Position numbers and translations under genes: made by a program
Source: Alphaproteobacteria bacterium
Lineage (GTDB): Bacteria > Pseudomonadota > Alphaproteobacteria > Micavibrionales > Micavibrionaceae
Length of the DNA: 64,000 bases
NCBI GenBank assembly: GCA_021776025.1
Contig: JAJFGR010000012.1
Coordinates: forward strand, 124,001 to 188,000
Reading direction: 5' to 3'
The notes under the pieces: model-generated
Database searches by the model: none
What the model saw: the letters and a program-made list of their open reading frames with translations, nothing else
Told to the model about the DNA's origin: nothing
Shown here: piece by piece, positions 8,714 through 16,949 of the stretch
Layout: each line of letters opens with the position of its first letter
Position numbering within the stretch: position 1 is the first letter of the stretch

Positions 8714-9855
8714 TAATCATCATCCTTTTCGGGTTCGAGATAGTTTTCAATCCGCACGGCGATATGTTCTTGTTTTTGCCCTACGGGCCCGCGGAACATG
8801 GGGAAATGGCCACAACGCAGCTCAAGCGCATCTTCGGTGCGGGTATTGAACATCACTTGCGTGCCGACTTTCCAGTTGAGCATGTCGCCAAGAAGAGTAC
8901 TTTTTTCGCCTAAAATAGCCTGGAGCTGGATATCGGTTTTATAGAGCTCTTGAGTCAGGTGACTTTCCCAGATGGAGTCACGGCCAAATTTTTCACCCAT
9001 AAACATCTGCAAGAGCAGTTCACGAATAGGTTCGAGAGTGGCGTAAGGGATGAGGATTTCGACGCGGCCGCCGCGATCACCCATATCTACGCGCAAACGC
9101 CCAAGCACACAAGCGTTGTTGCTTTGGGTGATTGTCGCAAAACGCGGATTGGTTTCCATACGGTCAAGACCGAAGCTGACCGGGGAAAGCGGATCAAACG
9201 CCGAAGACAGATCACCGAGCGTGACCTGCACCATTTTTTCAACAAGCTTGCTTTCTATGGTCGTGTAAGGACGTCCCTCGACGCGGATGGCGGGCGTGCC
9301 TTTCCGGCCGCCAAGCAGCACATCGACTATGGAGTAAATGAGCGCGCTGTCTGTAACGAGCAAGCCGTTATTATCCCACTCTTCGGCCTTAAAGACCGAG
9401 AGCATCGCGGGCAGAGGAATCGAATTCATGTAATCACCGAAACGAACGGTGGAAACCTGATCAAGAGAAACTTCGACGTTGTCGGTTGTTAGGTTACGGA
9501 GCGAGGTCGACATCAAACGGACAAGACGGTCGAAAACAATATCGAGCATCGGCAAACGCTCATAGTTGACCATTGCCGAATTGATGAGCGCCATAACGCC
9601 AGACGTTTCAGCGCCCATGGCATTGTCATCATCAAAACCAAGGAGTGAGTCGATTTCATCCTGATTGAGAATGCGGGTTCCGGTGCCATCGTCTTCCTCT
9701 GCACCGTCGAAAGCAGGGACAGCATCAGCCTCCACCGTAGCGTCAGCATCGCCAGCGTCATCATCATCATCAGCCATGGTTTCCCATTGCTCCATCATGG
9801 CCTTTTCTTCTTCGCTCATTTCTTCTTCGAGCTCTTCCGAACCGGTATCACTCAT
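8713..9855 (-). CDS. fliM: Flagellar motor switch protein FliM
   Basis: FliM forms the C-ring middle, binds CheY-P and sets rotation direction. The CheY-binding motif is ILNQDEIDSLLGF. The central CheC-like domain follows (about residues 85-280, with YERLPMLDIVFDRLVRLMSTSLR and DVLLGGRKG). The C-terminal SpoA domain has LGDMLNWKVGTQVMF. At 380 aa it is longer than usual because about 60 very acidic residues precede the CheY motif, which normally sits at the extreme N terminus. The upstream fliL gene is in the same operon. A weak GGAA precedes the chosen ATG. Confidence 0.95.
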   Translation of the reverse strand: MSDTGSEELEEEMSEEEKAMMEQWETMADDDDDAGDADATVEADAVPAFDGAEEDDGTGTRILNQDEIDSLLGFDDDNAMGAETSGVMALINSAMVNYERLPMLDIVFDRLVRLMSTSLRNLTTDNVEVSLDQVSTVRFGDYMNSIPLPAMLSVFKAEEWDNNGLLVTDSALIYSIVDVLLGGRKGTPAIRVEGRPYTTIESKLVEKMVQVTLGDLSSAFDPLSPVSFGLDRMETNPRFATITQSNNACVLGRLRVDMGDRGGRVEILIPYATLEPIRELLLQMFMGEKFGRDSIWESHLTQELYKTDIQLQAILGEKSTLLGDMLNWKVGTQVMFNTRTEDALELRCGHFPMFRGPVGQKQEHIAVRIENYLEPEKDDD

Positions 9856-9899
9856 CTAGTCATTTCCATTTATTTTTTTATTCATTGTATTGTGCACCA

Positions 9900-9916
9900 T
9901 GCAGGGGAAACCTGCA
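9900..9916 (-). other. Perfect hairpin between fliL and fliM
   Basis: In the 91-base gap between fliL and fliM (both minus strand) a 6-bp perfect inverted repeat, TGCAGG/CCTGCA, encloses a 5-base loop. There is no T-run, so it is not a normal terminator. It could stabilise or separate the fliL and fliM parts of the message. Confidence 0.4.
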
Positions 9917-9946
9917 AAATTCGTGCCTTTATCGATCATTATAGCA

Positions 9947-10606
9947 TTATTGGATAAGAATTTCCTGAAACAGCACATCTTTAACCTTTACAGGTGCGGC
10001 CGCCTGATTGACGCGCCATAGTAACTCCATTTGCAAACGATAAATTCCGGCAGACCCGCGCAAATCCTTTACCCTGAGCTCTCGCAGATAGGTTTGAAAC
10101 TGGTCAACAACACGCGGAATAACAGCCTCCACAGCAGGATTATCAGCACTTGAATAGAGTTCCAACTGCACGGTCAAGCGTAAATAGCGCGGAGTTCCGT
10201 CGTTCGAGCTTAAATTGACCAGCATTGTGGGAATTTCTAAAAATTGACCACTGCCCCCGCCATGACCATCGTCACCACCATGGCCATCGCCACCGCCATC
10301 AGCAGCATGCTCTTCTTCCTTGGCGGTGCATTCCTCAACCATGTTGCCGTGGCCGTCATCAACCTCAACGCATTCTTGTTCCGCCTTACCTAGCAGGCCA
10401 TCAAGCATACCCGTGAAAAACAGACCAGCGCCGATTGCCATTAACAGAACGACAGCGCCTCCGGCAATTAGAATGAGCTTTTTCTTATCAAGGCCTTCGC
10501 CGCCCTCGCCTTCCTCACCCTCTTCGCCGCCCTCGCCTTCCTCACCCTCAAGAATGTCTTCATTCGGGGCGTCTTCATTCATTTCAGGATCTTCGTCGTC
10601 AACCAT
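9947..10606 (-). CDS. fliL: Flagellar basal-body protein FliL
   Basis: FliL surrounds and supports the stator units. The 219-aa protein has an acidic cytoplasmic tail (repeated EGEEGEEGEGG), one membrane helix (LILIAGGAVVLLMAIGAGLFF) and a periplasmic SPFH-like domain (FLEIPTMLVNLSS to the C terminus, ending KVKDVLFQEILIQ). Between helix and domain lies an unusual His/Asp/Gly-rich linker (DGHGG repeats) that most FliL proteins lack. It is the first gene of the nine-gene minus-strand operon and is divergent from flgF. Confidence 0.93.
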   Translation of the reverse strand: MVDDEDPEMNEDAPNEDILEGEEGEGGEEGEEGEGGEGLDKKKLILIAGGAVVLLMAIGAGLFFTGMLDGLLGKAEQECVEVDDGHGNMVEECTAKEEEHAADGGGDGHGGDDGHGGGSGQFLEIPTMLVNLSSNDGTPRYLRLTVQLELYSSADNPAVEAVIPRVVDQFQTYLRELRVKDLRGSAGIYRLQMELLWRVNQAAAPVKVKDVLFQEILIQ

Positions 10607-10777
10607 GATGCTCTTCTACTGTAATTGTTCGGGACAGATCACGCAGTCTTCTGGCGCATTCACTTTTGAATAAAACCATTGAAAGAAAAGTATAAATCAA
10701 TTCCGCCTGATCGTCTAACACCTCGCAGGCCCGCCACCAAACTATACACAGATCGCCGCGACTGTGGATAAAACAAA

Positions 10778-10790
10778 GGCAAAAATTGCC
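10778..10790. promoter_or_regulatory. Palindrome GGCAAAAATTGCC, candidate FlbD enhancer
   Basis: A perfect 13-base inverted repeat (GGCAA, 3-base spacer, TTGCC) lies about 100 bases before the -24 element of the flgF promoter. That is a normal distance for a sigma-54 activator site. FlbD, encoded in this window, is the obvious candidate. Binding is inferred; I cannot verify the FlbD consensus here. Confidence 0.45.
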
Positions 10791-10889
10791 TGCAGCGCGA
10801 GATGCGTTGCTCCGGTTTTTGCAGATTATGCCGCGTCGTTTTTTTGACAAATACAAATTAGAGCGCTGATTAAATTGGTTTTTTTGATC

Positions 10890-10905
10890 TGGCACAGTGC
10901 ATGCA
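10890..10905 (+). promoter_or_regulatory. Sigma-54-type promoter for flgFGAH
   Basis: TGGCAC-AGTGC-ATGCA has exact GG to GC spacing (10 bases) and a full TGGCAC -24 element; the -12 element is ATGC instead of TTGC. The predicted transcript starts near 10916, about 90 bases before flgF. The window also encodes the sigma-54 activator FlbD and its regulator FliX. Confidence 0.65.
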
Positions 10906-11008
10906 ATGTCTGGTGCAGGAGTTGCCACTTTTAAAAACCGGCAACCGTGAAAAGAATAGTAAAAATATAACGAGGTAAGGTTCGTTATGAAGGTAAGGAC
11001 TATAGACG

Positions 11009-11752
11009 ATGGAAAATAGCATCTATCTGGCGCTATCTAAACAATTGGTCCAACAGACCAATATGAACATTATCGCCAACAATGTAGCCAATGCGAATAC
11101 GTCGGGATACCGCGCGCAAAACCTTGTTTTTGAGGAATATCTTGCCGACCAACGCGGCAAGACCACCGACCGCGCGGCCGATGATGCGCTGTCCTTTGTC
11201 TATAACCGATCGCAGTATGAGAACACTGACCCAGGCTCGCTTTCTTTCACAGGAAATTCTTTAGATGTTGCCTTGGTCGGGCCGGGATTTTTCGGAATTG
11301 TAGGACCTGGCGAAGAAGTGATGTATTCACGTGCGGGACAATTTCAGCTTGATGCGCAAGGAACGCTGCGCAACTCCGCAGGGTTTGCCGTTGCCGATCA
11401 AGGCGGGGCTGCCATTGTTATTCCCGCAGATTCCACAGAAATTAAAATTGATAAAAACGGCTTTGTTTCGGACCAAAATGGCCAGCTTGGCCAGATCATG
11501 GTGGCCGAATTTGAAAATGTGCAAGTTTTGGAGGCGCAAGGGAACACACTGTACAGCTCGCCTGAACCGGGAACACCAGCAGAGAATACAGCTGTACTGC
11601 AAGGACAAGTTGAAGGCTCGAACGTGCAGCCGGTTGTTGAGATGACACGGATGATTGAAACGCTGCGCACCTATCAATCGACACAAACTGTTTTGCAATC
11701 AGAAAATGAACGCCTGCGCGGAGCCATACAAAAGCTAACGGGACAAAACTAA
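11009..11752 (+). CDS. flgF: Flagellar proximal rod protein FlgF
   Basis: FlgF is a rod subunit of the flagellar axial family. The 247-aa protein has the N-terminal rod signature (NMNIIANNVANANTSGYRAQ), a central DUF1078-type region with GPGFFGI, and a C-terminal heptad helix (VVEMTRMIETLRTYQSTQTV) that packs with the N-terminal helix. The N-terminal motif begins at residue 1, as expected for an axial protein exported without cleavage. The start ATG follows AAGGTAAGG. It is the first gene of flgFGAH. Confidence 0.95.
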   Translation: MENSIYLALSKQLVQQTNMNIIANNVANANTSGYRAQNLVFEEYLADQRGKTTDRAADDALSFVYNRSQYENTDPGSLSFTGNSLDVALVGPGFFGIVGPGEEVMYSRAGQFQLDAQGTLRNSAGFAVADQGGAAIVIPADSTEIKIDKNGFVSDQNGQLGQIMVAEFENVQVLEAQGNTLYSSPEPGTPAENTAVLQGQVEGSNVQPVVEMTRMIETLRTYQSTQTVLQSENERLRGAIQKLTGQN

Positions 11753-11788
11753 GGCATGAACAATAAAACTCATTAAAGGAGAAAGACT

Positions 11789-12574
11789 ATGAGATCACTT
11801 GATATTGGCGCAACGGGCATGCTGGCCCAACAGATGAATGTGGATGTGATATCCAACAACATCGCTAACATGACCACCACCGGTTATAAACGCCAGCGCG
11901 CGGCCTTTCAGGATTTGATTTATCAAAATATTGACCGCCCCGGTTCAACATCGTCCGATAGCGGCACGATAGTGCCGGCGGGCCTGCAGCTTGGCCTTGG
12001 TGTAAAGACAGGTTCGGTTGTACGCCAGCATTCACAAGGTGCGATCAAGATCACAGAGAATCCTTTGGATCTTGCCATTACTGGCGAAGGTTATTTCCAA
12101 ATTACGCTGCCAAGCGGCGATACCGGCTACACCAGAGATGGTACATTTCAGATGAACGAAAACGGTGAAATTGTTACCGTTCAGGGCTTTACTGTCGATC
12201 CGGGCATTACTATTCCTGCAGATGCTTTGAGCATTGATATTAGCGCCGAAGGTGAAGTGCTGGTGAGTCTACCGGGACAGACTGCAACGTCGAATGTTGG
12301 ACAATTACAGCTTGCAAGCTTTGTGAACCCGGCCGGATTGGAAGCTACTGGTGACAATCTGTTTTTAGAAACGGATGCGTCGGGCTCCCCGACAACGGGC
12401 AACCCGGGCCAAGATGAATTTGGCCGGTTGCAGCAAGCCGCGCTTGAACAATCAAACGTGAATGTGGTGGAAGAGATTACATTGCTGATCACGGCGCAGC
12501 GTTCGTATGAAATGAATTCGACGGTGATTTCGACCAGCGATGAAATGCTGCAAACTGTTGGACAGCTTCGATAA
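11789..12574 (+). CDS. flgG: Flagellar distal rod protein FlgG
   Basis: FlgG builds the distal rod inside the P and L rings. The 261-aa protein, the usual length, begins MRSLDIGATGMLAQQMNVDV with the axial motif ISNNIANMTTTGYKRQ. It has the GEGYFQI and GYTRDGTFQMN segments and ends in the conserved helix VNVVEEITLLITAQRSYEMN. An AAAGGAGAAAG RBS precedes it. It lies 36 bases after flgF and 25 bases before flgA. Confidence 0.97.
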   Translation: MRSLDIGATGMLAQQMNVDVISNNIANMTTTGYKRQRAAFQDLIYQNIDRPGSTSSDSGTIVPAGLQLGLGVKTGSVVRQHSQGAIKITENPLDLAITGEGYFQITLPSGDTGYTRDGTFQMNENGEIVTVQGFTVDPGITIPADALSIDISAEGEVLVSLPGQTATSNVGQLQLASFVNPAGLEATGDNLFLETDASGSPTTGNPGQDEFGRLQQAALEQSNVNVVEEITLLITAQRSYEMNSTVISTSDEMLQTVGQLR

Positions 12575-12599
12575 AAGCTTAAGGCGTTTAAGGAGAAAA

Positions 12600-13586
12600 A
12601 TGATGCGTAACATGATGAAAAAACAGAACAAAGGACGTAGGTCAGTGATCCGCAAGATGGCCTTAGGCTGGGTTGCAATTATCGCAGTTGGTATAGCCAT
12701 TACTGTGCCACAAACCGCGTCTGCTGTGTCTTTGAAGCATAACAGCATCATTGAAAACAATGTAATTACGCTGGGCGATGTTTTTTCCGGGCTGGAGCAT
12801 AAAGCGGATAAAGTGCTTGGCCCTGCCCCGCGCCCCGGTCATGACATGACGCTGAATGCACGGACATTGATGCGCATTGCTATTGCGATGGATTTACAAT
12901 GGCGGCCGGCGTCGGCTGGAGAGTTTGCTGTGCTGAGCCGCGCAGCAACAGTTATTTCACCTACGATGATCCAAGATACGCTTAAGAACGAGCTCAACGC
13001 GCAAGGGATGAACGGCAAGTTTAATGTTGTGATTTCCTCGGGGGCTCAAGAAATCATTCTACCACAAAGCGAAACACAAAATGTTGAGGTTGAATCTTTA
13101 AGCTTCAATGGCAGCCAAAAATATTTTGACGCGGTGTTGGTTGCGCCATCAAAAGAAAACCCGATCGTTCGCGAAAAAGTCAGCGGCGTTATTCAACAAA
13201 TGAGCGCGCTTCCTATTATGCGCAGCGCCGTTAAAAACGGTGATGTGATTAGTATGGATGATATCGATTTTATCGATGTCCGCAGCGAGTTTGTTAAGCA
13301 TGACGTGGTGCTCGAGGCTGAAGATCTGGTTGGGATGACCGCGCGGCGCATTATCCACGCCGGGAAGCCCATCAAAGATAATGACGTTCAATTTCCGCAA
13401 ATCGTGAAACGCGGTGAGTTGGTGACCATGGTGTTTAAGAGCGGGCCAATGTCTCTCACGGCCCAAGGCAAGGCGCTGGAAAGTGGCGCAAAAGGCGACA
13501 CAATTCGCGTGGTGAATGCGAGCAGCAGCAAAACACTGCAAGCCAAAATCACCGCACAAAAAGAAGTGATGGTGCAAAGTTTCTAA
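12600..13586 (+). CDS. flgA: P-ring assembly chaperone FlgA
   Basis: FlgA is a periplasmic chaperone for P-ring formation by FlgI. The start at the ATG at 12600 is chosen because AAGGAG lies 5 bases upstream; an earlier in-frame ATG lies inside flgG. A signal peptide (hydrophobic MALGWVAIIAVGIAITV, cleaved after ASA) is followed by a variable domain and a C-terminal SAF domain. The latter shows NGDVISMDDIDFI, GMTARRIIHAGKPI and KRGELVTMVFKSGPMSLTA. The length is 328 aa, somewhat longer than the enterobacterial protein and usual for alphaproteobacteria. Confidence 0.93.
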   Translation: MMRNMMKKQNKGRRSVIRKMALGWVAIIAVGIAITVPQTASAVSLKHNSIIENNVITLGDVFSGLEHKADKVLGPAPRPGHDMTLNARTLMRIAIAMDLQWRPASAGEFAVLSRAATVISPTMIQDTLKNELNAQGMNGKFNVVISSGAQEIILPQSETQNVEVESLSFNGSQKYFDAVLVAPSKENPIVREKVSGVIQQMSALPIMRSAVKNGDVISMDDIDFIDVRSEFVKHDVVLEAEDLVGMTARRIIHAGKPIKDNDVQFPQIVKRGELVTMVFKSGPMSLTAQGKALESGAKGDTIRVVNASSSKTLQAKITAQKEVMVQSF

Positions 13587-13618
13587 AAGAAACGGCACCT
13601 TAGAAGAAAGGTAGAACT

Positions 13619-14371
13619 ATGCGTATTCAAAAAACAACAAAGCTGGGACTGGTCCTGCTGACATGCAGCGCGCTCGGCGCCTGTAGTGCGATGGACCGGG
13701 CTGCCAGCATTGGCGAGGCGCCGGACATGTCAGGGATCAAAGACCCGACGACGCAAAGCGGCTATCAGCCGGTGAGTTTGCCGATGCCCAGCCCAAAAAA
13801 TGTCACGCCGCAGAAAAATTCTTTGTGGGCAGCAGACCGCACGACATTCTTTAAAGACCAGCGCGCCAGCGACATTGGTGACATCATCACTGTCATGATC
13901 GATATTGATGACAAAGCGGAGCTGGACAATGAAAGCTCACGCTCTCGTTCCAGTAACGAAAACGCAGCCCTGCCCTCGTTGCTTGGTTATGAAGCCGCTC
14001 TTGGAGAAATTTTACCTGAGGCGATTGATAATACAAATTTGGCTGAATTTGGAGCAGATTCCAGCCATACCGGAACAGGAACGGTTGAGCGCGAGGAAGA
14101 GGTTACGGTTCAGCTTGCCGCGTTGATCACGCAGATTTTGCCAAACGGCAATATGGTGATTAATGGCTCGCAGGAAGTTCTGGTGAATTTTGAAAAAAGA
14201 ATTCTACAAGTTGACGGCGTTATCCGCCCGGAAGACATCTCGGTTCAAAACACTATTTCTTACGAAAAGATCGCCGAGGCGCGCATAGCGTATGGCGGCG
14301 AAGGTCAGCTTACCGATGTTCAGCAGCCCCGTTACGGTCAGCAGCTGTATGACATCGTTTTCCCATTTTAA
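13619..14371 (+). CDS. flgH: Flagellar L-ring lipoprotein FlgH
   Basis: FlgH forms the outer-membrane L ring. The 250-aa precursor has a lipoprotein signal peptide with lipobox LGAC (Cys near residue 22). The conserved region follows: LWAADRTTFFKDQRASDIGD, DIITVMIDIDDKAELDN, then VTVQLAALITQILPNGNMVI and GSQEVLVNFEKRILQVDGV. The C terminus is PRYGQQLYDIVFPF. An AGAAAGGTAG site precedes the ATG. It is the last gene of the flgFGAH unit, and a terminator-like repeat follows. Confidence 0.95.
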   Translation: MRIQKTTKLGLVLLTCSALGACSAMDRAASIGEAPDMSGIKDPTTQSGYQPVSLPMPSPKNVTPQKNSLWAADRTTFFKDQRASDIGDIITVMIDIDDKAELDNESSRSRSSNENAALPSLLGYEAALGEILPEAIDNTNLAEFGADSSHTGTGTVEREEEVTVQLAALITQILPNGNMVINGSQEVLVNFEKRILQVDGVIRPEDISVQNTISYEKIAEARIAYGGEGQLTDVQQPRYGQQLYDIVFPF

Positions 14372-14444
14372 GATTTAAGGGTAGAGCAAAGGGCTAAAAC
14401 AAAAACAGCCACTGATACAAAGAATACCTTACCCACCAACTCCC

Positions 14445-14487
14445 AACCGGTTTGTTGTGCGCTTGTGCATGGCAGCCGGTTTTTTTT
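14445..14487 (+). terminator. Terminator-like repeat after flgH
   Basis: AACCGG and CCGGTT pair across a 25-base loop and are followed by eight T residues. It lies in the short convergent gap between flgH and the dksA-like gene. The stem is short for so large a loop, so efficiency is uncertain. Confidence 0.55.
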
Positions 14488-14920
14488 AATCGTCGCGTTG
14501 GGTTTTTTCCATGCGCTCATGGCGTTCTTGCGACTCGAGAGACAGAGTGGCGATGGGACGCGCTTTCAGGCGAGCAATCGAGATCGGCTCACCGGTTTCT
14601 TCGCAATAGCCATATTCGCCATCATCGAGTTTTTCTAGTGTCCCGTTGATCTTAGAGATCAGCTTGCGCTCACGGTCACGGGTGCGGAGCTCCAATGCAT
14701 GGTCAGTTTCTTCAGACGCGCGATCGGTCATATCCGGTTTTTGCAGGTCCGCCACCTGCAGTGTTTTTGCGATTGTATCTTCTGATTCACGGACAAGTTC
14801 GGTACGCCAGTCTATCAAAGCTTGGCGGAAATATTCGATCATGACAGGGTTCATAAACTTACCCTTATCTTTTTCAGGATCATAATCTTGCGGTACTATT
14901 ACACTATTTGTAGAACTCAT
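14486..14920 (-). CDS. dksA: DksA/TraR-family RNA polymerase-binding regulator
   Basis: DksA binds the RNA polymerase secondary channel and works with ppGpp. The 144-aa protein has a coiled-coil region (about residues 30-105) with a conserved acidic tip. The C-terminal motif YGYCEETGEPISIARLKARP is followed by TLSLESQERHE. Only one of the four zinc-ligand cysteines remains (CEET, then RPIAT), as in other alphaproteobacterial DksA proteins with reduced cysteine content. It sits inside the flagellar region, convergent with flgH and downstream of fliX on the same strand. Confidence 0.9.
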   Translation of the reverse strand: MSSTNSVIVPQDYDPEKDKGKFMNPVMIEYFRQALIDWRTELVRESEDTIAKTLQVADLQKPDMTDRASEETDHALELRTRDRERKLISKINGTLEKLDDGEYGYCEETGEPISIARLKARPIATLSLESQERHERMEKTQRDD

Positions 14921-15065
14921 TGGCTGCTAAATCCCCATGTAAATCTGTATAAACACGTCGTAAGGCAAGAGAATATAGGCACGGATTGGGCTGCTGACAA
15001 GCAAAACCGTGCCTTAAACATAATTTATATGCGGATGGCGGTGAAAAGCATTGAAATCATTAGAA

Positions 15066-15509
15066 TTATGCAGAATTTTGTACGCCCAGAGCAACACGCA
15101 TTTTCGCCAGTTCAACCTGCGCCCGCAGATCAATTTCATCCATAATGCCGGTCAAAGCAGGGTCCATGATTTTTTCACGGTGAGAGGCCACAACATCAGC
15201 AATATCAATCATATGGCCGATTGTAAGAGTGCCGCTGAGCATCGCCATGCGGATCTTTTCCAGCTCATCAAGGATGACTGTTGAGCGCTGCCGGGCGCGT
15301 TTTTTCGCGGCGCCGGCTGTGGGGTCTTCAGCGCCTTGAATAGCGAGCAAAGCGTCCACTTGCGCAATGGACTGAGTGCTCTGGGATGGCGCAGCGCCGG
15401 TTGTATCTTTGGCAATAAAATCGCCAAAACTGGCGTCACTTTTTGACGCCTTGCCACTTTTCGCTGTTTTTGATGGGCCTTTGGTTTGGCCAGGGCCGGA
15501 TATCTTCAT
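15066..15509 (-). CDS. fliX: Flagellar assembly regulator FliX
   Basis: FliX links early basal-body assembly to activity of the sigma-54 regulator FlbD in Caulobacter. The 147-aa protein starts MKISGPGQTK and has a polar N-terminal part. The C-terminal helical domain (ILDELEKIRMAMLSGTLTIG ... IMDEIDLRAQVELAKMRVAL) is characteristic. It is divergent from flgI, the arrangement common in alphaproteobacteria. The presence of flbD in the window fits a FliX-FlbD pair. Confidence 0.92.
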   Translation of the reverse strand: MKISGPGQTKGPSKTAKSGKASKSDASFGDFIAKDTTGAAPSQSTQSIAQVDALLAIQGAEDPTAGAAKKRARQRSTVILDELEKIRMAMLSGTLTIGHMIDIADVVASHREKIMDPALTGIMDEIDLRAQVELAKMRVALGVQNSA

Positions 15510-15571
15510 GAATTTAACTCAAGTTGCGTTGTTCATATTCCAGTATAGCGAACTTGCAGACATTACAGCAA

Positions 15572-15590
15572 GGCGGAAAGATTTGCCGCC
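15572..15590. promoter_or_regulatory. Inverted repeat GGCGG/CCGCC upstream of flgI
   Basis: GGCGG and CCGCC flank a 9-base spacer that ends TTTG. The repeat lies about 100 bases upstream of the flgI sigma-54-type promoter, a distance expected of an activator site such as that of FlbD. A T-rich stretch follows on the plus strand, so a terminator reading is possible, but no plus-strand gene ends here. Confidence 0.4.
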
Positions 15591-15692
15591 CTGTTTTTTA
15601 CGGTAAAAAATGGACCATTTTTGCCCAGCAGTTATCCACACCCAAACATAGAGAAACCGTGGAATTACAACGTTTCTTGCCCTTAGAAAAAC

Positions 15693-15708
15693 TGGCACAG
15701 CTTTCGCA
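15693..15708 (+). promoter_or_regulatory. Sigma-54-type promoter for the flgI operon
   Basis: TGGCAC-AGCTT-TCGCA has the exact 10-base GG to GC spacing and the same TGGCACAG -24 element as the flgF promoter. The -12 is TCGC rather than TTGC. It is 54 bases before the flgI start codon. Confidence 0.62.
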
Positions 15709-15761
15709 TAGACAAAGGGGCCGGAAAAGTTTTTCCCGCAAGTAGATATAAGAGATAAAAC

Positions 15762-16949
15762 ATGCTGAACAGAGCCATTATAAACAACGAAGTACTAGAA
15801 TACACGCGCCAATCCTCCCCCGTGTTAACAGTTGGTCGCGCGATTTTTGGTGTGTTTATTTTTGCCTTGTTCAGCGTTTTTATGGTTTACAGCGCCCATG
15901 CCAAGACCTCACGCATCAAGGATATCGTTGATATTGAAGGGGTTCGGGACAACCAACTGGTTGGCTATGGTTTGGTTGTCGGACTAAACGGCACCGGCGA
16001 CAGCCTTGGCAATTCGCCATTCACCGAACAAAGTTTGATTGCTATGCTAGAGCGCCTTGGCGTCAATGTTCGCGGTCAAAATCTGAACACAGGCAATGTG
16101 GCCGCCGTTATGGTGACCTCAACGTTGCTGCCTTTTACCAACCAAGGTTCACGCGTTGATGTGAGCATTTCATCACTGGGTGATGCAACCAGCCTGCAAG
16201 GCGGTACATTGCTGGTAACCCCCCTGCTCGCGGCGGATGGTGAAGTTTATGCCGTTGCGCAGGGTGAAGTTAGCATTGCAGGCTTTAGCGTTTCAGGTGA
16301 AGCGGCAACCGTTACACAGAATATCCCGACATCGGGACGAATTGCATCGGGCGCGATTGTCGAGCGCGAGATTGATTTCTCCCTAGAAGAGCTTCAACAG
16401 GTTCGTTTAGCGCTGAAAAACCCGGACTTCACAACCGCGCGGCGGATTTCCCAGGCCATAAACGGTTTTACATCCGCCAACATTTCCAAAGCAGAGAACT
16501 CCGCTAGCGTGACGTTAAGACGCCCGAAGAATTATGACGGCTCGATTGTTGATCTTATTACAGATATTGAGCTTTTACCGATACAGCCCGACCAACCGGC
16601 GCGCGTCGTTATATCTGAGCGTAGCGGCGTAATTGTCATGGGCGCAGATGTGCGGATTAGCGATGTCGCGATTGCGCAGAGCAATTTGACCGTCAAAATC
16701 ACAGAAACACCGCAAGTTTCCCAAGCCAATCCGTTTGCCGAGGGCGGCGAAACAGTTATCGTGCCGCGCAGCGATATTAGCGTGAACACGGGCGAGGATG
16801 TGAAGCTGGCGATAACCGAAACCGGCGTGACACTTCAAGATTTGGTGACTGGGCTTAACCGTTTAGGTATGAAACCGCGTGACATCATTACCATCATTCA
16901 AGCGATTAAAGCTGCCGGCGCGCTGCAGGCAGAAATTGAGGTGATGTAA
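15762..16949 (+). CDS. flgI: Flagellar P-ring protein FlgI
   Basis: FlgI builds the periplasmic P ring. The 395-aa precursor has a long N-terminal region with a signal peptide (AIFGVFIFALFSVFMVYSAHA). The hallmark RIKDIVDIEGVRDNQLVGYG and GLVVGLNGTGDSL follow, then the conserved SSLGDATSLQGGTLLVTPL and the C-terminal GLNRLGMKPRDIITIIQAIK. The stop codon overlaps the flgJ start by one base. It is first in a long unit running through flgE. Confidence 0.96.
   Translation: MLNRAIINNEVLEYTRQSSPVLTVGRAIFGVFIFALFSVFMVYSAHAKTSRIKDIVDIEGVRDNQLVGYGLVVGLNGTGDSLGNSPFTEQSLIAMLERLGVNVRGQNLNTGNVAAVMVTSTLLPFTNQGSRVDVSISSLGDATSLQGGTLLVTPLLAADGEVYAVAQGEVSIAGFSVSGEAATVTQNIPTSGRIASGAIVEREIDFSLEELQQVRLALKNPDFTTARRISQAINGFTSANISKAENSASVTLRRPKNYDGSIVDLITDIELLPIQPDQPARVVISERSGVIVMGADVRISDVAIAQSNLTVKITETPQVSQANPFAEGGETVIVPRSDISVNTGEDVKLAITETGVTLQDLVTGLNRLGMKPRDIITIIQAIKAAGALQAEIEVM

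Larger units (their letters stand above)
10607..11008. promoter_or_regulatory. Divergent control region between fliL and flgF
   Basis: This 402-base gap between the divergent fliL and flgF genes contains a sigma-54-type promoter for flgF and a perfect GGCAA-AAA-TTGCC palindrome about 100 bases upstream of it; both are listed separately. A second partial repeat (CCGG...GCCG) lies at 10812-10835. I saw no convincing promoter for fliL on the minus strand. A 109-codon minus-strand ORF across the gap has no family features and is not called. Confidence 0.6.

Noticed and set aside
8950-9492. A 180-codon plus-strand ORF inside fliM
   Set aside because: It is entirely antisense to conserved FliM domains and shows no independent signal.
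10599-10928. A 109-codon minus-strand ORF upstream of fliL
   Set aside because: It overlaps the fliL start and the flgF promoter region, has no family features and a composition unlike its neighbours; most likely a chance frame.
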